Source: a virus
Virus record (IMG/VR): IMGVR_UViG_3300043331_000758
Location: 1-35,539 of that record
Length of the DNA: 35,539 nucleotides
Reading direction: 5' to 3' (one strand)
Position 1 is the first letter of the stretch; every line of letters begins with the position of its first letter. The position numbers were made by a program, and so were the translations under genes. Below are positions 5,198-12,819 of this stretch, piece by piece. The notes beneath the pieces are model-generated. The model saw nothing but the letters and a program-made list of their open reading frames with translations, was not told the origin of the DNA and did not search any database.

Positions 5198-6033
5198 CCC
5201 AGCCAGCCCAGGCCCGCCGTGGCTCCGGCCGCGACGCACCGCGCACCTACGCGTGGCCGCCGCTGCCGCCCCACGACCTGGAGGTCGTGAGCGTGACGTC
5301 CGCCCTGAAGGCGCTGCCCAAGCCGTTCCTGATCGGCTGGGCCGCCAAGATGACGGCCGAGTGTGCCGTGGATCGGCACGACCTCGTGGGCAAGATGATT
5401 TCCGACGACGGCCCACGGGCGGCAATCGACTACCTGAAGGGCGCCCGCTACCGCGATATGAACGCCAAGGCCGATCGCGGCACGATCGTCCACGCGGCCG
5501 TCGAGGCCTACATGGAGGGCAAGCCGCTGTCTAAGGCGCAGGTACAGGAGGCGCTCCAGGAGGCGCGCGTGCCCCCGAAAATGTGGCGCTCGGCCGCCGG
5601 GATGATCGCGGGCGCGATGGAGTTTCTGTTCGACCACGAGCCCGACGTCCTGTGGTCTGAGGCCACCGTCTACTCGCGCCAGCACGGCTACGCGGGCACG
5701 GCCGACCTGATCGCCCGCATGAACGTGGGCGGCTCCATCCAGCCGGTCGTAATTGACTTCAAGACATCGAAGGCCATTTACGACGAGGTATCCGCCCAGC
5801 TGTGTGCCTACGCGCGGGCCGATTTCGTCGGCCAGGACGACGGCACGGAGGCCGAGCTCGTGCCCGGCCACCCGGGTCCCATTGGGTATGGCGTCTGTAT
5901 CAGGCCGATGGCCAGCGGGCGGTACGAGAAGGTCACGTTTGCGCTGACTGACGACCTGTTCGACCTGTTCCTGGGCTGCCTGACCGTCACCAATCGCCAC
6001 GGAGCGATGGCGTCAGCGAGGCGGCCCGGGTGA
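5194..6033 (+). CDS. PD-(D/E)XK nuclease, Cas4/RecB-like exonuclease
   Basis: 279 residues from TTG 5194 with AGGAGG at 5181-5186. Visible motifs of the RecB/Cas4 nuclease superfamily: GTIVHAAVEAY (His100), Glu156, GYAGTADLI with Asp171, VIDFKTSK with Asp188 and Lys190, and Q202xxxY206. This fits a metal-dependent exonuclease used in phage recombination or DNA end processing; there are no Cas4-type C-terminal iron-sulphur cysteines (only isolated Cys), so it is closer to the PDDEXK exonucleases next to phage replication genes. A recombinase partner (RecT/Erf) was not found beside it. Confidence 0.8.
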   Translation: MTQPAQARRGSGRDAPRTYAWPPLPPHDLEVVSVTSALKALPKPFLIGWAAKMTAECAVDRHDLVGKMISDDGPRAAIDYLKGARYRDMNAKADRGTIVHAAVEAYMEGKPLSKAQVQEALQEARVPPKMWRSAAGMIAGAMEFLFDHEPDVLWSEATVYSRQHGYAGTADLIARMNVGGSIQPVVIDFKTSKAIYDEVSAQLCAYARADFVGQDDGTEAELVPGHPGPIGYGVCIRPMASGRYEKVTFALTDDLFDLFLGCLTVTNRHGAMASARRPG

Positions 6034-6245
6034 GCGCCGAAGTCTCCATCACGATCGAGTTTGACGACCCGAAGCTAGGCCCGCTGAGTGGCCGCTGGGC
6101 CACCGTGAGGGTCGGCGGTCATCGCGTAATGACTGAGCTGGTCTACGACACGAACGCGGACGGGGAGCGGACTGAGGAGCAGGCGCGCGATAACGCGCTG
6201 GCAATCTTCTCCGCCAGGCTGTCCCGGCTGCTGGAGGAGCATTGA
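6030..6245 (+). CDS. Small hypothetical protein (71 aa)
   Basis: 71 residues from GTG 6030 (GTGA overlap with the nuclease). Three or four beta-strands (VSITIEFDD, RWATVRVGG, HRVMTELVYD) are followed by a C-terminal helix. It may be a small beta-sandwich or OB-like fold; no family is recognised. It contains the only GAGCTG hexamer of the window (6133-6138). Confidence 0.5.
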   Translation: MSAEVSITIEFDDPKLGPLSGRWATVRVGGHRVMTELVYDTNADGERTEEQARDNALAIFSARLSRLLEEH

Positions 6246-6460
6246 ATTACCAGCTGCCACACCCGCTGCCGCCCGAGACGCGGCCGCGCCCGGCCACGCT
6301 CGTCGACGGCATCATCATTTTCCCCGGCGGTACGTCACGCCCGGCCACGCGCGCCGAGCTCGCAGCCATGGCGCGCGGTGAGCGCATCACCGCCAACCCC
6401 AGCAGCGGTCGCCGCACGTGGTGCGTTGGGGAGCGCTATGGAGCGCTCGGACAGGGCTAA
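6242..6460 (+). CDS. Small hypothetical protein (72 aa)
   Basis: 72 residues from TTG 6242, which overlaps the previous TGA; a GGAGGAG lies six to twelve bases upstream. The protein is Pro-rich at the start with a short hydrophobic core (LVDGIIIFPGG) and a basic C-terminal half. Unknown family and function. The last 23 bases overlap the start of the next gene. Confidence 0.45.
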   Translation: MNYQLPHPLPPETRPRPATLVDGIIIFPGGTSRPATRAELAAMARGERITANPSSGRRTWCVGERYGALGQG

Positions 6461-6758
6461 CAGCCAGACAGCCGAGCAGGACACGCTGCCCGCCGTCCAC
6501 GTTGCCCGCGTCATCCTGAAGGCGGGGCAGGCGTGGCTGACGGAGCGTGACCTGGAGCTATGCGGCTACGACCCCGCCCTGGGCGACATCGTCCGGGTCG
6601 AGGGCCCGGCTGGCGACACGTATTACGAGCTCGCGGCCCGCATGGTCGCGCACCGGGTCGACCTGCGCAGCGTCACCGGATTGGTGTGGTGGCTCCAGCG
6701 CGTTCGGCCCACGACGGTCGACGTGGAAACGACAGACGACGCGGATGGGAGGGGGTGA
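6438..6758 (+). CDS. Hypothetical protein (106 aa)
   Basis: 106 residues from ATG 6438, with TGGGGAG upstream. The middle holds a compact domain (VARVILKAGQAWLTERDLELCGYDPALGDIVRVEG) and the end is acidic. The pattern of short strands with a Gly-rich turn may be a small beta-barrel, but no family is recognised. An upstream in-frame start (6378) would overlap the previous gene completely and has no better ribosome binding site. Confidence 0.45.
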   Translation: MERSDRANSQTAEQDTLPAVHVARVILKAGQAWLTERDLELCGYDPALGDIVRVEGPAGDTYYELAARMVAHRVDLRSVTGLVWWLQRVRPTTVDVETTDDADGRG

Positions 6759-6762
6759 ACGC

Positions 6763-7116
6763 ATGGCATTTTTCGACGAGTACCAAGACCTGGGTGGCGG
6801 CGGCTGGATGAAGGCCGACGAAAAGCAGGTCCTGATGGAGCAGGGCATTCCGTTCCAGGTCATCGACGTTGTCGACGACCCGACCAACACATACGAGGGG
6901 GCACCGAGCCCGCGGTACGTGGTCGTGGCGCTGGTGCCCAACCCAGAGGACGGAACCGAGGAGGAGCGAAAGCTCGGATTCCCCAAGGGCACCGTCGAGT
7001 CGCGCGACCGCATGCTGGTCCAGCTGGCCGAATACCTCCAGCGTGAGGACGCTGAGCAGGTCATCGTGAAGCTGGAGAAGGTCGGCCGGTCGCACGTGCT
7101 CCGGCAGGCGGACTAG
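6763..7116 (+). CDS. Conserved-looking hypothetical phage replication-region protein (117 aa)
   Basis: 117 residues from ATG 6763 (AGGGGGTG upstream), starting MAFFDEYQDLGGGGWM. The body alternates strands (PFQVIDVVDD, RYVVVALVPN, AEQVIVKLEKVG) with a helix (SRDRMLVQLAEYL). Strand order and its place before the polymerase genes would suit a single-stranded-DNA-binding or OB-fold protein, but the usual SSB motifs are not evident, so this is only a suggestion. Stop TAG overlaps the next GTG. Confidence 0.5.
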   Translation: MAFFDEYQDLGGGGWMKADEKQVLMEQGIPFQVIDVVDDPTNTYEGAPSPRYVVVALVPNPEDGTEEERKLGFPKGTVESRDRMLVQLAEYLQREDAEQVIVKLEKVGRSHVLRQAD

Positions 7117-7376
7117 TGGCCACCACGGGCGGGGGCGTCGACAGCGGCGCCCCCGAGCGGCCCCGGTGCCGCTGCCACGACGAGCCGATGGACCGATCGG
7201 GGCCGCGCTGGCAATGCGCCGTCAAGCGCCGGGCGCGCCAGCTGGCCGCCTACCACGACGACGCCCCAGCGAAAAACTACGCCCGCGTGCGCCGAGCGCT
7301 CCGGGCCCGCATCGCGCGCAAGCGCGAGCGCCTGAACGACCTGGAGGGACAGCTTGCGCAAGAAAACGAAGGCTGA
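7116..7376 (+). CDS. Small basic zinc-knuckle-like protein (86 aa)
   Basis: 86 residues from GTG 7116. RCRCHDEPM followed by WQCAVKRRARQ gives a Cys-X-Cys-His ... Cys cluster at residues about 18-34 that may bind one zinc. The rest is a strongly basic helix (ARVRRALRARIARKRERL). A nucleic-acid-binding role is plausible by composition only. Its end overlaps the next gene by 23 bases. Confidence 0.5.
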   Translation: MATTGGGVDSGAPERPRCRCHDEPMDRSGPRWQCAVKRRARQLAAYHDDAPAKNYARVRRALRARIARKRERLNDLEGQLAQENEG

Positions 7377-7575
7377 AATGCAGCGTGCCCGCGTGGCCAA
7401 GGTCACGCGCACCATCGTCCGCCTGAAGCACAGCCTGGCCGCCGACGAGGAGCTCAATTCCGTGCTCCCCGACACGCTGGCCGAATTCGACGAGGCCGTG
7501 GCCGCCGGGGAGCTCATGGAGCTCCGCGGTTTCCTGGGGCCCGTGCTTGGGATGAACGATGAAGCTGGCGCGTAG
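7354..7575 (+). CDS. Small helical hypothetical protein (73 aa)
   Basis: 73 residues from TTG 7354, with GGAGGG six bases upstream. The first 25 residues are very basic (RKKTKAEMQRARVAKVTR), the remainder helical and acidic. Overlaps the preceding gene by 23 bases and the following exonuclease by 17. No family is recognised. Confidence 0.45.
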   Translation: MRKKTKAEMQRARVAKVTRTIVRLKHSLAADEELNSVLPDTLAEFDEAVAAGELMELRGFLGPVLGMNDEAGA

Positions 7576-8182
7576 CAGCGCGCTGCGCATCCTGGATTTC
7601 GACGTCGAGGTCCGCCCCATGGCCTTCTACGCGGGCGACTACGTCACGAAGCAGCCCACGGCCATTGCCTGGAAATTCATTGGCGAGCGGGGCCGCGTCG
7701 AGGTCGCCCTGGTGGGCGAATCCTACGACACCCGCCGCACGTTCGCGGAGGAGGTCGAAATGCTGGAGCGCTTCCGCGAGGCCTACGACGCGGCCGACAT
7801 CGTCACGGGCCACTACATCAGGGGATTCGACCTCCCCGTCCTGTGTGCCCGCATGATGCGGCACCGGCTACCGCTGCTCGGGGCCAAGGACACCCACGAC
7901 ACCAAGGGCGACCTGGCGCGCGGTCACGGTCTCAGCAAGGCGCAGGAAAACCTGGGCGCCATGTTTGAGCTCGCCCACCCGAAGGTGCCGATGAACACCA
8001 CGCTGTGGGAGCTCGGAAACGCCCTCACGCCCGAGGGCATCGAGGCCACCCGCAAGCGTGTCGTTGGAGACGTGCGGCAGCATATCGAGCTCCGGGCCAC
8101 GATGCTGGAGGACGGGCTCCTAGGCCCGGTCAAGCCGTGGTCCCCCCAGGGCGGTCGAGCGGCGGCGGCCTACGCGCCGTGA
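7559..8182 (+). CDS. Stand-alone DEDD 3'-5' exonuclease domain (RNase H-like)
   Basis: 207 residues from ATG 7559. A DnaQ/family-B-polymerase-like exonuclease fold: Asp15 and Glu17 in LDFDVEVRP (Exo I), HYIRGFDLPVL with Asp91 (Exo II), and VGDVRQHIEL with Asp171 (Exo III). The RGFDLP block resembles the exonuclease half of family B polymerases. It is separate from PolA (10279), which has its own exonuclease domain, so the phage has two. Possible roles are extra proofreading, RNA primer or end trimming, or recombination. It overlaps the PrimPol gene by GTGA, which places it in the replication operon. Confidence 0.75.
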   Translation: MKLARSSALRILDFDVEVRPMAFYAGDYVTKQPTAIAWKFIGERGRVEVALVGESYDTRRTFAEEVEMLERFREAYDAADIVTGHYIRGFDLPVLCARMMRHRLPLLGAKDTHDTKGDLARGHGLSKAQENLGAMFELAHPKVPMNTTLWELGNALTPEGIEATRKRVVGDVRQHIELRATMLEDGLLGPVKPWSPQGGRAAAAYAP

Positions 8183-9777
8183 CGGATTTTCAAGCCGCAG
8201 CCCTGGAGCTCGCAGCCCAGGGCACCGCCGTGTTCCCCGTGGGGGCCGATAAGGCGCCACGGACGCCGCGCGGGTTTCACGACGCCAGCACCAACCCCGA
8301 GACGATCGCTGCCTGGGACTGGAACGGCGGCGGGATGATCGGGGCGGCCATCGCCCCCGGGCGGGTCGTCATCGACGTCGACCCGCGCAACGGCGGAAAC
8401 GAAACGCTGAAGCTGCTGCGCGAGCAGTACGGCAAGCTGCCGCCCACGCGCGTCGTGCGCACCCGCTCGGGCGGGTTTCACTACTACTTCACCATACCGG
8501 AGGACGTCGAGCTCCGCGCCCACTTGGGCGGCGGCATCGACGTCAAGCGCTCCGGGCGTGGGTACGTGGTCGTGCCCCCGAGCCCGGGCTACTACGACCT
8601 GGGAGACCGCGAACCCGCGGAGGCCCCCGCCTGGCTGCTCGACGAGCTCCGGGTGGACACGAGCACGCGCGCGGCCGGTGAGGCGGGCCCGCCGCGGTAC
8701 TTCCCCTGGCAGGACGCCACCGACTACGGCACCGCCGCCCTGGAGCGCGAGCTCGGGCGCCTGGCGACTGCGCGCGAGGGCGGGCGTAACGACGCCCTGA
8801 ACCGGGCCGCGTTCGCGCTGGCGCAGCTGTCGGCAGGCGGGGAGCTCGACGAGGCCCGGGCGCGCGACGAGCTCGCCCTGGCTGCCGAGCGCATGGGCCT
8901 GGAGCCGCGCGAGTCGCGGGCCACCATCGACTCGGGCTGGAGCGCGGGGGAGGCCGAGCCACGGCAGGCGCCGCCTAGGGATGCGCCCGCCCCCACCCCC
9001 TCCGCCACCCCCGCGGGGAACCCCGAGGCGGGGGAGGCCGGGGACAGCGTCCGCTGGGTCGACTGGCGCGTCGACGAGCCCGAGCCGCCCTTCATCCTGC
9101 GCCCGATCCTGCCGCGCAACGCCTACGTGTTGGTGTACGGCGCGACGGAGGCCTCCAAGTCGATGGTCTGGAACGCGCTGGGGGCCCAGGCCTCCCACGA
9201 GGGCTACCGCGTGAGCGTCTACTCGCTGGAGAATCCGCCCGCGACAGACCGCGACCGGCTCAGGCGGCTGGCTCCCAACCCGGCGCGCTTCAGGCTGACC
9301 AACGAGCCCATAGACCTGAACGACGCGCGACAGCTGGCCGAGCTCGTCGAGCGCGAGCGCGCCTGGGAGGACGGGAGCCCCACCGACATCGTCGTCATCG
9401 ATACGTACAGCCACGCTTTCGCTTCGCGGTCCGAGGACGGCAACGCCAAGGCCATTGAATTTGCGCGGCGCATCCGGCACCTAATGCACGAGGTCGGCTG
9501 CTCGGTCGTGCTCATCGACCACACCGGCTATCAGCAGGCGGAGGAGCCGCGCGATGCCAGCGCCAAGCGGCAGCAGGTCGACGTGGGCGTGCTGATGACG
9601 AAGGCGGGCGAGTGGCGCCCGGGACAGCCCGCGCGCTTCACGATGAAATGCACCAAGTCGGCCCGGTTTGGCAACCCGTTCTATCTGACGGGCGAGATTA
9701 GGGACACGGCCAACCGCGGGCTGGAGCTCGGCTGGATGAGCGCCGAGCCGCCGCGGTGGGAGGAGCCCGAGTCGTGA
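8179..9777 (+). CDS. PrimPol (bifunctional primase-polymerase) fused to RecA-like helicase/ATPase
   Basis: 532 residues from GTG 8179 (GTGA overlap). Residues about 1-165 are an archaeo-eukaryotic primase/polymerase domain: FPVGADKAP near 20, VIDVDP with catalytic Asp66 and Asp68, SGGFHYYF near 97-103, and DVKRSGRGYVVVPPS. A middle helical part with a Pro-rich linker (about 240-295) follows. Residues about 310-532 are a RepA/KaiC-like ATPase: Walker A GATEASKS (about 321-328) and Walker B DIVVIDTYSH (about 403-412). The pair would prime and unwind the phage replication fork for the PolA enzyme. This domain order is known in actinophages and plasmids; processivity and partner are not readable here. 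Confidence 0.9.
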   Translation: MTDFQAAALELAAQGTAVFPVGADKAPRTPRGFHDASTNPETIAAWDWNGGGMIGAAIAPGRVVIDVDPRNGGNETLKLLREQYGKLPPTRVVRTRSGGFHYYFTIPEDVELRAHLGGGIDVKRSGRGYVVVPPSPGYYDLGDREPAEAPAWLLDELRVDTSTRAAGEAGPPRYFPWQDATDYGTAALERELGRLATAREGGRNDALNRAAFALAQLSAGGELDEARARDELALAAERMGLEPRESRATIDSGWSAGEAEPRQAPPRDAPAPTPSATPAGNPEAGEAGDSVRWVDWRVDEPEPPFILRPILPRNAYVLVYGATEASKSMVWNALGAQASHEGYRVSVYSLENPPATDRDRLRRLAPNPARFRLTNEPIDLNDARQLAELVERERAWEDGSPTDIVVIDTYSHAFASRSEDGNAKAIEFARRIRHLMHEVGCSVVLIDHTGYQQAEEPRDASAKRQQVDVGVLMTKAGEWRPGQPARFTMKCTKSARFGNPFYLTGEIRDTANRGLELGWMSAEPPRWEEPES

Positions 9778-10112
9778 CCACCCTGGAGCGCAAGGCCGAG
9801 CGCCTGGGCATCCGCGTGCCGACGGCGGCAACGCTCCGCCGGTACGGGCTGACGGCCCTGGCCTGGCTGGAGCTCCTGGCCGCCCAGGGGTGGGCGTGCG
9901 CCATCTGTGGTGAGCGCAGCCGCCTGTGGAACACCGACCACGAGCACGTGCCTGGGTGGAAACACCGGCCGCCCGAGGAGCGGGTGCGGTACGTGCGCGG
10001 GGTGCTGTGCCCCCATTGCAACTACCAAAAGGCTCCGTCGCGTATGACCGTCGAACAGTCGGAGCGCCTGACCGCTTACCTGCGCGCCTACGAGACGAGG
10101 AGGGACGCCTAG
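9774..10112 (+). CDS. Recombination endonuclease VII
   Basis: 112 residues from GTG 9774 (GTGA overlap, GGGAGGAG upstream). Junction-resolving HNH-like nuclease of the T4 endonuclease VII family (His-Me finger). Seen in order: CAICGE (Cys42, Cys45), WNTDHEHVPG with Asp55, His56 and His58, VRGVLCPHCN (Cys79, Cys82, Asn83). The four Cys bind zinc and DHEH...N is the active site. It would resolve branched replication intermediates before packaging. Position between helicase and polymerase fits. Confidence 0.9.
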   Translation: MTTLERKAERLGIRVPTAATLRRYGLTALAWLELLAAQGWACAICGERSRLWNTDHEHVPGWKHRPPEERVRYVRGVLCPHCNYQKAPSRMTVEQSERLTAYLRAYETRRDA

Positions 10113-10282
10113 TGAGCGTTTTCTGTGGTGATGCAGCCGAGGCCGTGTATCGGCTGATGCTGGAGATTGACCGGCACGCTGACCTGGACTACCACCCGCT
10201 GCGCGCGTCGGCGGCCTATGAAGCAGCCAGCGCTGGCCTTGGGTGGAACGTGGATTGGGCCAAGCTGGCTGAGGAGCGATGA
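10112..10282 (+). CDS. Small hypothetical protein (56 aa)
   Basis: 56 residues from GTG 10112 with GAGGAGG at 10097-10103. Mostly helical (AAEAVYRLMLEIDRHADLDY) with a C-terminal WDWAKLAEER-like end. It sits between endonuclease VII and the polymerase with 1- and 4-base overlaps, so it is part of the replication operon. No family is recognised. Confidence 0.5.
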   Translation: MSVFCGDAAEAVYRLMLEIDRHADLDYHPLRASAAYEAASAGLGWNVDWAKLAEER

Positions 10283-12198
10283 GCCCGTACACCGTCCTGG
10301 ACGTAGAGACGACGGGTAACCGCCCCTGGGAGCACGAGCTCGTCTGTGTCGGCATCGGGCGCCAGGTCTACCGCCCCGAGCGCGGCCGCGCGCTTGCCCG
10401 CCTGCTCATGGCGCGGCCTGGCGTCACGATCGTGGCCCACACCAATTACGACCTGCGCTGGCTGATGCTCGACGGGGCCCGCCTGGCCGACGGCGTCGAC
10501 TACCACGACACCAAGGTGATGGCCTGGATGCTCGACGCTTCCCAGGAGCTCGCGCTCGACGCCCTGGCGCAGCGCTACCTGGGCTACACGCCGCCCAAGC
10601 TGATTCGCAAGGTTGGCGGCCGCATCATGTTCACGTGCGCGGACGGTGAGCTCGTGCCCATCGAGCAGGCCCCGTGGGACGAGATGGAGGCCTACAACCG
10701 ATCCGACATCGTCACGACCGGGGAGCTATACGAGCACCTGCGCGCGCGCCTGGTCGAGCAGGGTCTGTGGGACCACTTCCTAGAGGAGGAGGCGCCCTTT
10801 AGCCGCCTGCTCGTCGAAATGGAGACCGAGGGGCTGCCGTTCAACCCCGAGGCCGCACGCGCGATGCAGGAGGAGGTCGACACCCGCCGGGAGCACGCGC
10901 GCACGCTCCTGGTAGACGCCACGCGCGCGCTCGATTTCAACCCGGGCAGCGGTGACCAAGTGGCCGCCTACCTATACGAGGAGATTTGGGAGCAGCCTGT
11001 CCGCTTCAGCATCCCAAAGCTCACCGGCATGAGTCCCGAGGACAAGCGCGCCGCCGTCGAGCGCATCGCCCCCGAGGGCGTGCGCGTGGAGAAGGTCGGC
11101 CGCCTATACGCCTACGGCACCCAGGTGCTCGACGGGCTCGGGCTCCGCGCCCCCAAGATTGAGAAGTGGCGCGACCCCGACGCGCGCCCCACGGTCGGGG
11201 CCAAGCCGCTGACCGTGCTGCACGGTGACCACCCATGGGTGGCCGAGTACCTGCGCTGGAAAAAGGACAGCACGCTCAGCAGCTACCTGACGTCGTGGCT
11301 GGAGCAGGAGCACGACGGGCGCCTACACGGGCGCTTCGATCAGTCCGGCACCGCCACCGGCCGCCTGGCCGGGCGGGAGCCCAACCTTCAGCAGGTTGCG
11401 TCCGCCGGGGACGTCCGGGGCCTGTTCCAGGGCGCGCTCGTCGTGGGCGATTACGCCGGGCTGGAGGCGCGGCTGTCGGCCCACTTCTCGCTGGACCCGC
11501 TCATGCTCGACGTGTACCGCACCGACCGCGACCTGTATGGCGTCCTGGCGTCCAACGCCTGGGGAGGCCCGGCGGACAAGTCGAACGAGGCGCGCGGCCT
11601 GATGAAAGTGGTGATGCTCGCGTCGCAGTACGGCGCCCAGGGCGAGACGCTGGCCGAGCTCCTGGCCTATGCCGGGCTCCGCGGCTACACGGCGCGCAAG
11701 GCCGACGCGCTCCTGGGCGACCTCCGCCGATCGCTGCCGCGGCTGTTTGAGTGGCGCGAGGAGGTCATCGACGAGGCCCGAGCGCTGGGCTACGTCACGA
11801 CGCTGGCGGGGCGCAAGCGCCATCTGCCCGGCATCGGCAGCGCCGTCTGGAAAGACTCGGCCAAGGCCGAGCGCCAGGCGGTCAACAGCAAGGTGCAGGG
11901 AAGCGCCGCGGACGTCGTGCGCCGGGCCATGCTGCGGTGCCGCGAGGCGGTCGACGTCGACGAGGCGCGGCTGGTCCTACAGGTACACGACGAAATGCTG
12001 TGGACGCGGGGGCCAGCGTTCAGCGAGCAGACGTTCGACACGCTCGTGCGCGTCTGTGAGCAGGAGACCGGATTTGACCTGGAGGTCCCGCTCGCGTTTG
12101 AGGCAACGGTGGCCGACAGCTGGGCCGCGAAGGGCGGCAGCGGCGGCCAAGTGAAGGCGGGCGAATACGGCCACGTGGCCGAGCTCGCGGCCGCATAG
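10279..12198 (+). CDS. Family A DNA polymerase with 3'-5' exonuclease domain
   Basis: 639 residues from ATG 10279 (ATGA overlap). Residues 1-190 are the exonuclease: LDVETTG with Asp8 and Glu10, VAHTNYDLRW, and YHDTKVMAWML. The polymerase follows: motif A VGDYAGLEARLS with Asp391, motif B/O-helix from Arg439 through Lys443 to Tyr451 (RGLMKVVMLASQYG), and motif C VLQVHDE with Asp571. There is no 5'-3' exonuclease domain, as usual in phages. The residue at the E. coli Phe762 position is Leu447. This is the replicative polymerase, supplied with primers by the PrimPol-helicase just upstream. Confidence 0.95.
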   Translation: MSPYTVLDVETTGNRPWEHELVCVGIGRQVYRPERGRALARLLMARPGVTIVAHTNYDLRWLMLDGARLADGVDYHDTKVMAWMLDASQELALDALAQRYLGYTPPKLIRKVGGRIMFTCADGELVPIEQAPWDEMEAYNRSDIVTTGELYEHLRARLVEQGLWDHFLEEEAPFSRLLVEMETEGLPFNPEAARAMQEEVDTRREHARTLLVDATRALDFNPGSGDQVAAYLYEEIWEQPVRFSIPKLTGMSPEDKRAAVERIAPEGVRVEKVGRLYAYGTQVLDGLGLRAPKIEKWRDPDARPTVGAKPLTVLHGDHPWVAEYLRWKKDSTLSSYLTSWLEQEHDGRLHGRFDQSGTATGRLAGREPNLQQVASAGDVRGLFQGALVVGDYAGLEARLSAHFSLDPLMLDVYRTDRDLYGVLASNAWGGPADKSNEARGLMKVVMLASQYGAQGETLAELLAYAGLRGYTARKADALLGDLRRSLPRLFEWREEVIDEARALGYVTTLAGRKRHLPGIGSAVWKDSAKAERQAVNSKVQGSAADVVRRAMLRCREAVDVDEARLVLQVHDEMLWTRGPAFSEQTFDTLVRVCEQETGFDLEVPLAFEATVADSWAAKGGSGGQVKAGEYGHVAELAAA

Positions 12199-12209
12199 AC
12201 AGGAGGACG

Positions 12210-12434
12210 ATGAACCCCGAACAGCAGCAGGCGGCCTCGCTGGCCGAGCTCGACCGCGCCGAGCGCAATGCGCGCGCCTTCCTGCGCATGCTGCGCGCAC
12301 GCCGCGCGGCCGGGCGCGTGACGTTCCACGCCCACGCCATCCCCGGCGAGCGCCGCAGCACCGTGACGTCACCGTCTATCAGCCGGAGGCGCAACCGAGC
12401 CGTGCGCCGAGCGGCCGAGCGGGTGGCGTCGTGA
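12210..12434 (+). CDS. Small basic hypothetical protein (74 aa)
   Basis: 74 residues from ATG 12210 with CAGGAGG seven bases upstream. A helix rich in Ala, Glu and Arg (LAELDRAERNARAFLRMLRARR) is followed by a short beta-like part and an Arg-rich C-terminus (SRRRNRAVRRAAERV). Basic enough to bind nucleic acid. No family is recognised. Confidence 0.5.
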   Translation: MNPEQQQAASLAELDRAERNARAFLRMLRARRAAGRVTFHAHAIPGERRSTVTSPSISRRRNRAVRRAAERVAS

Positions 12435-12550
12435 GCGCGGGGGAGGCAGTAGTCCTCGTGCTCGTCGTTGTCGTAACCCTTCTGATGCTCGCAACGGAGG
12501 GTCCGCGGGAGTCAGACGTGCCGCTACCGGATGAGGATGAACGCCAATGA
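12431..12550 (+). CDS. Single-pass membrane miniprotein (39 aa)
   Basis: 39 residues from GTG 12431 (GTGA overlap). One hydrophobic helix (AVVLVLVVVTLLMLA) and an acidic tail (PDEDERQ). Its TGA overlaps the next ATG. Function unknown; it continues the theme of membrane miniproteins in the rightward unit. Confidence 0.4.
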   Translation: MSAGEAVVLVLVVVVTLLMLATEGPRESDVPLPDEDERQ

Positions 12551-12819
12551 TCCGGCTGTGGTGGCGCGCCTATTACGCGTTTTGGAATGCGGTGTCCTCG
12601 ATCCTGTCCCAGGGGGAGGAGCCGCCGGTCGAGCCGTACCCGCCGGAGGAGCCCTACGGCTGCCCGGACACGTGCGGCGGCTGTAGGTGCCTGCGCGACG
12701 GCCTCCTGAAGTGTCCTGATCCTTGGTGTCCTTGCGTGCCCCCGCGCGCTATCGTGGGTGACTCTATCGTGGGTGACTCTATCGTGGGTGACTCTATCGT
12801 GGGTGACTCCGATGCCTGA
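12547..12819 (+). CDS. Cys-rich small protein ending in IVGDS tandem repeats
   Basis: 90 residues from ATG 12547. The N-terminus is an amphipathic, Trp/Tyr-rich helix (WWRAYYAFWNAVSSIL), then a Pro-rich linker, then a Cys-rich segment (CPDTCGGCRC and CPDPWCPC, seven Cys) that may bind zinc. Residues about 69-88 are four IVGDS units encoded by the 15-bp repeats. It overlaps the next gene's start by eight bases. No family is recognised. The repeat tail could be an accident of DNA repeat expansion. Confidence 0.5.
   Translation: MIRLWWRAYYAFWNAVSSILSQGEEPPVEPYPPEEPYGCPDTCGGCRCLRDGLLKCPDPWCPCVPPRAIVGDSIVGDSIVGDSIVGDSDA
12751..12810 (+). repeat. Four tandem copies of a 15-bp repeat
   Basis: The unit ATCGTGGGTGACTCT occurs head to tail at 12751, 12766, 12781 and 12796; only the last base of the fourth copy differs (C for T). 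Being 15 bp, it keeps both overlapping frames open: in one frame it codes IVGDS at the end of the Cys-rich protein, and in the frame of the next gene each copy offers a GTG start. Identity between copies shows recent expansion or selection. Candidate roles are protein-binding iterons or slippage-controlled translation. Confidence 0.95.

Noticed and set aside
8170-9480. A 436-codon open frame on the minus strand
   Set aside because: It mirrors the PrimPol-helicase gene; high GC makes long antisense frames common, and its product is low-complexity with no motif.
12751-12810. CRISPR array
   Set aside because: Repeats are contiguous with no spacers and lie inside coding sequence.
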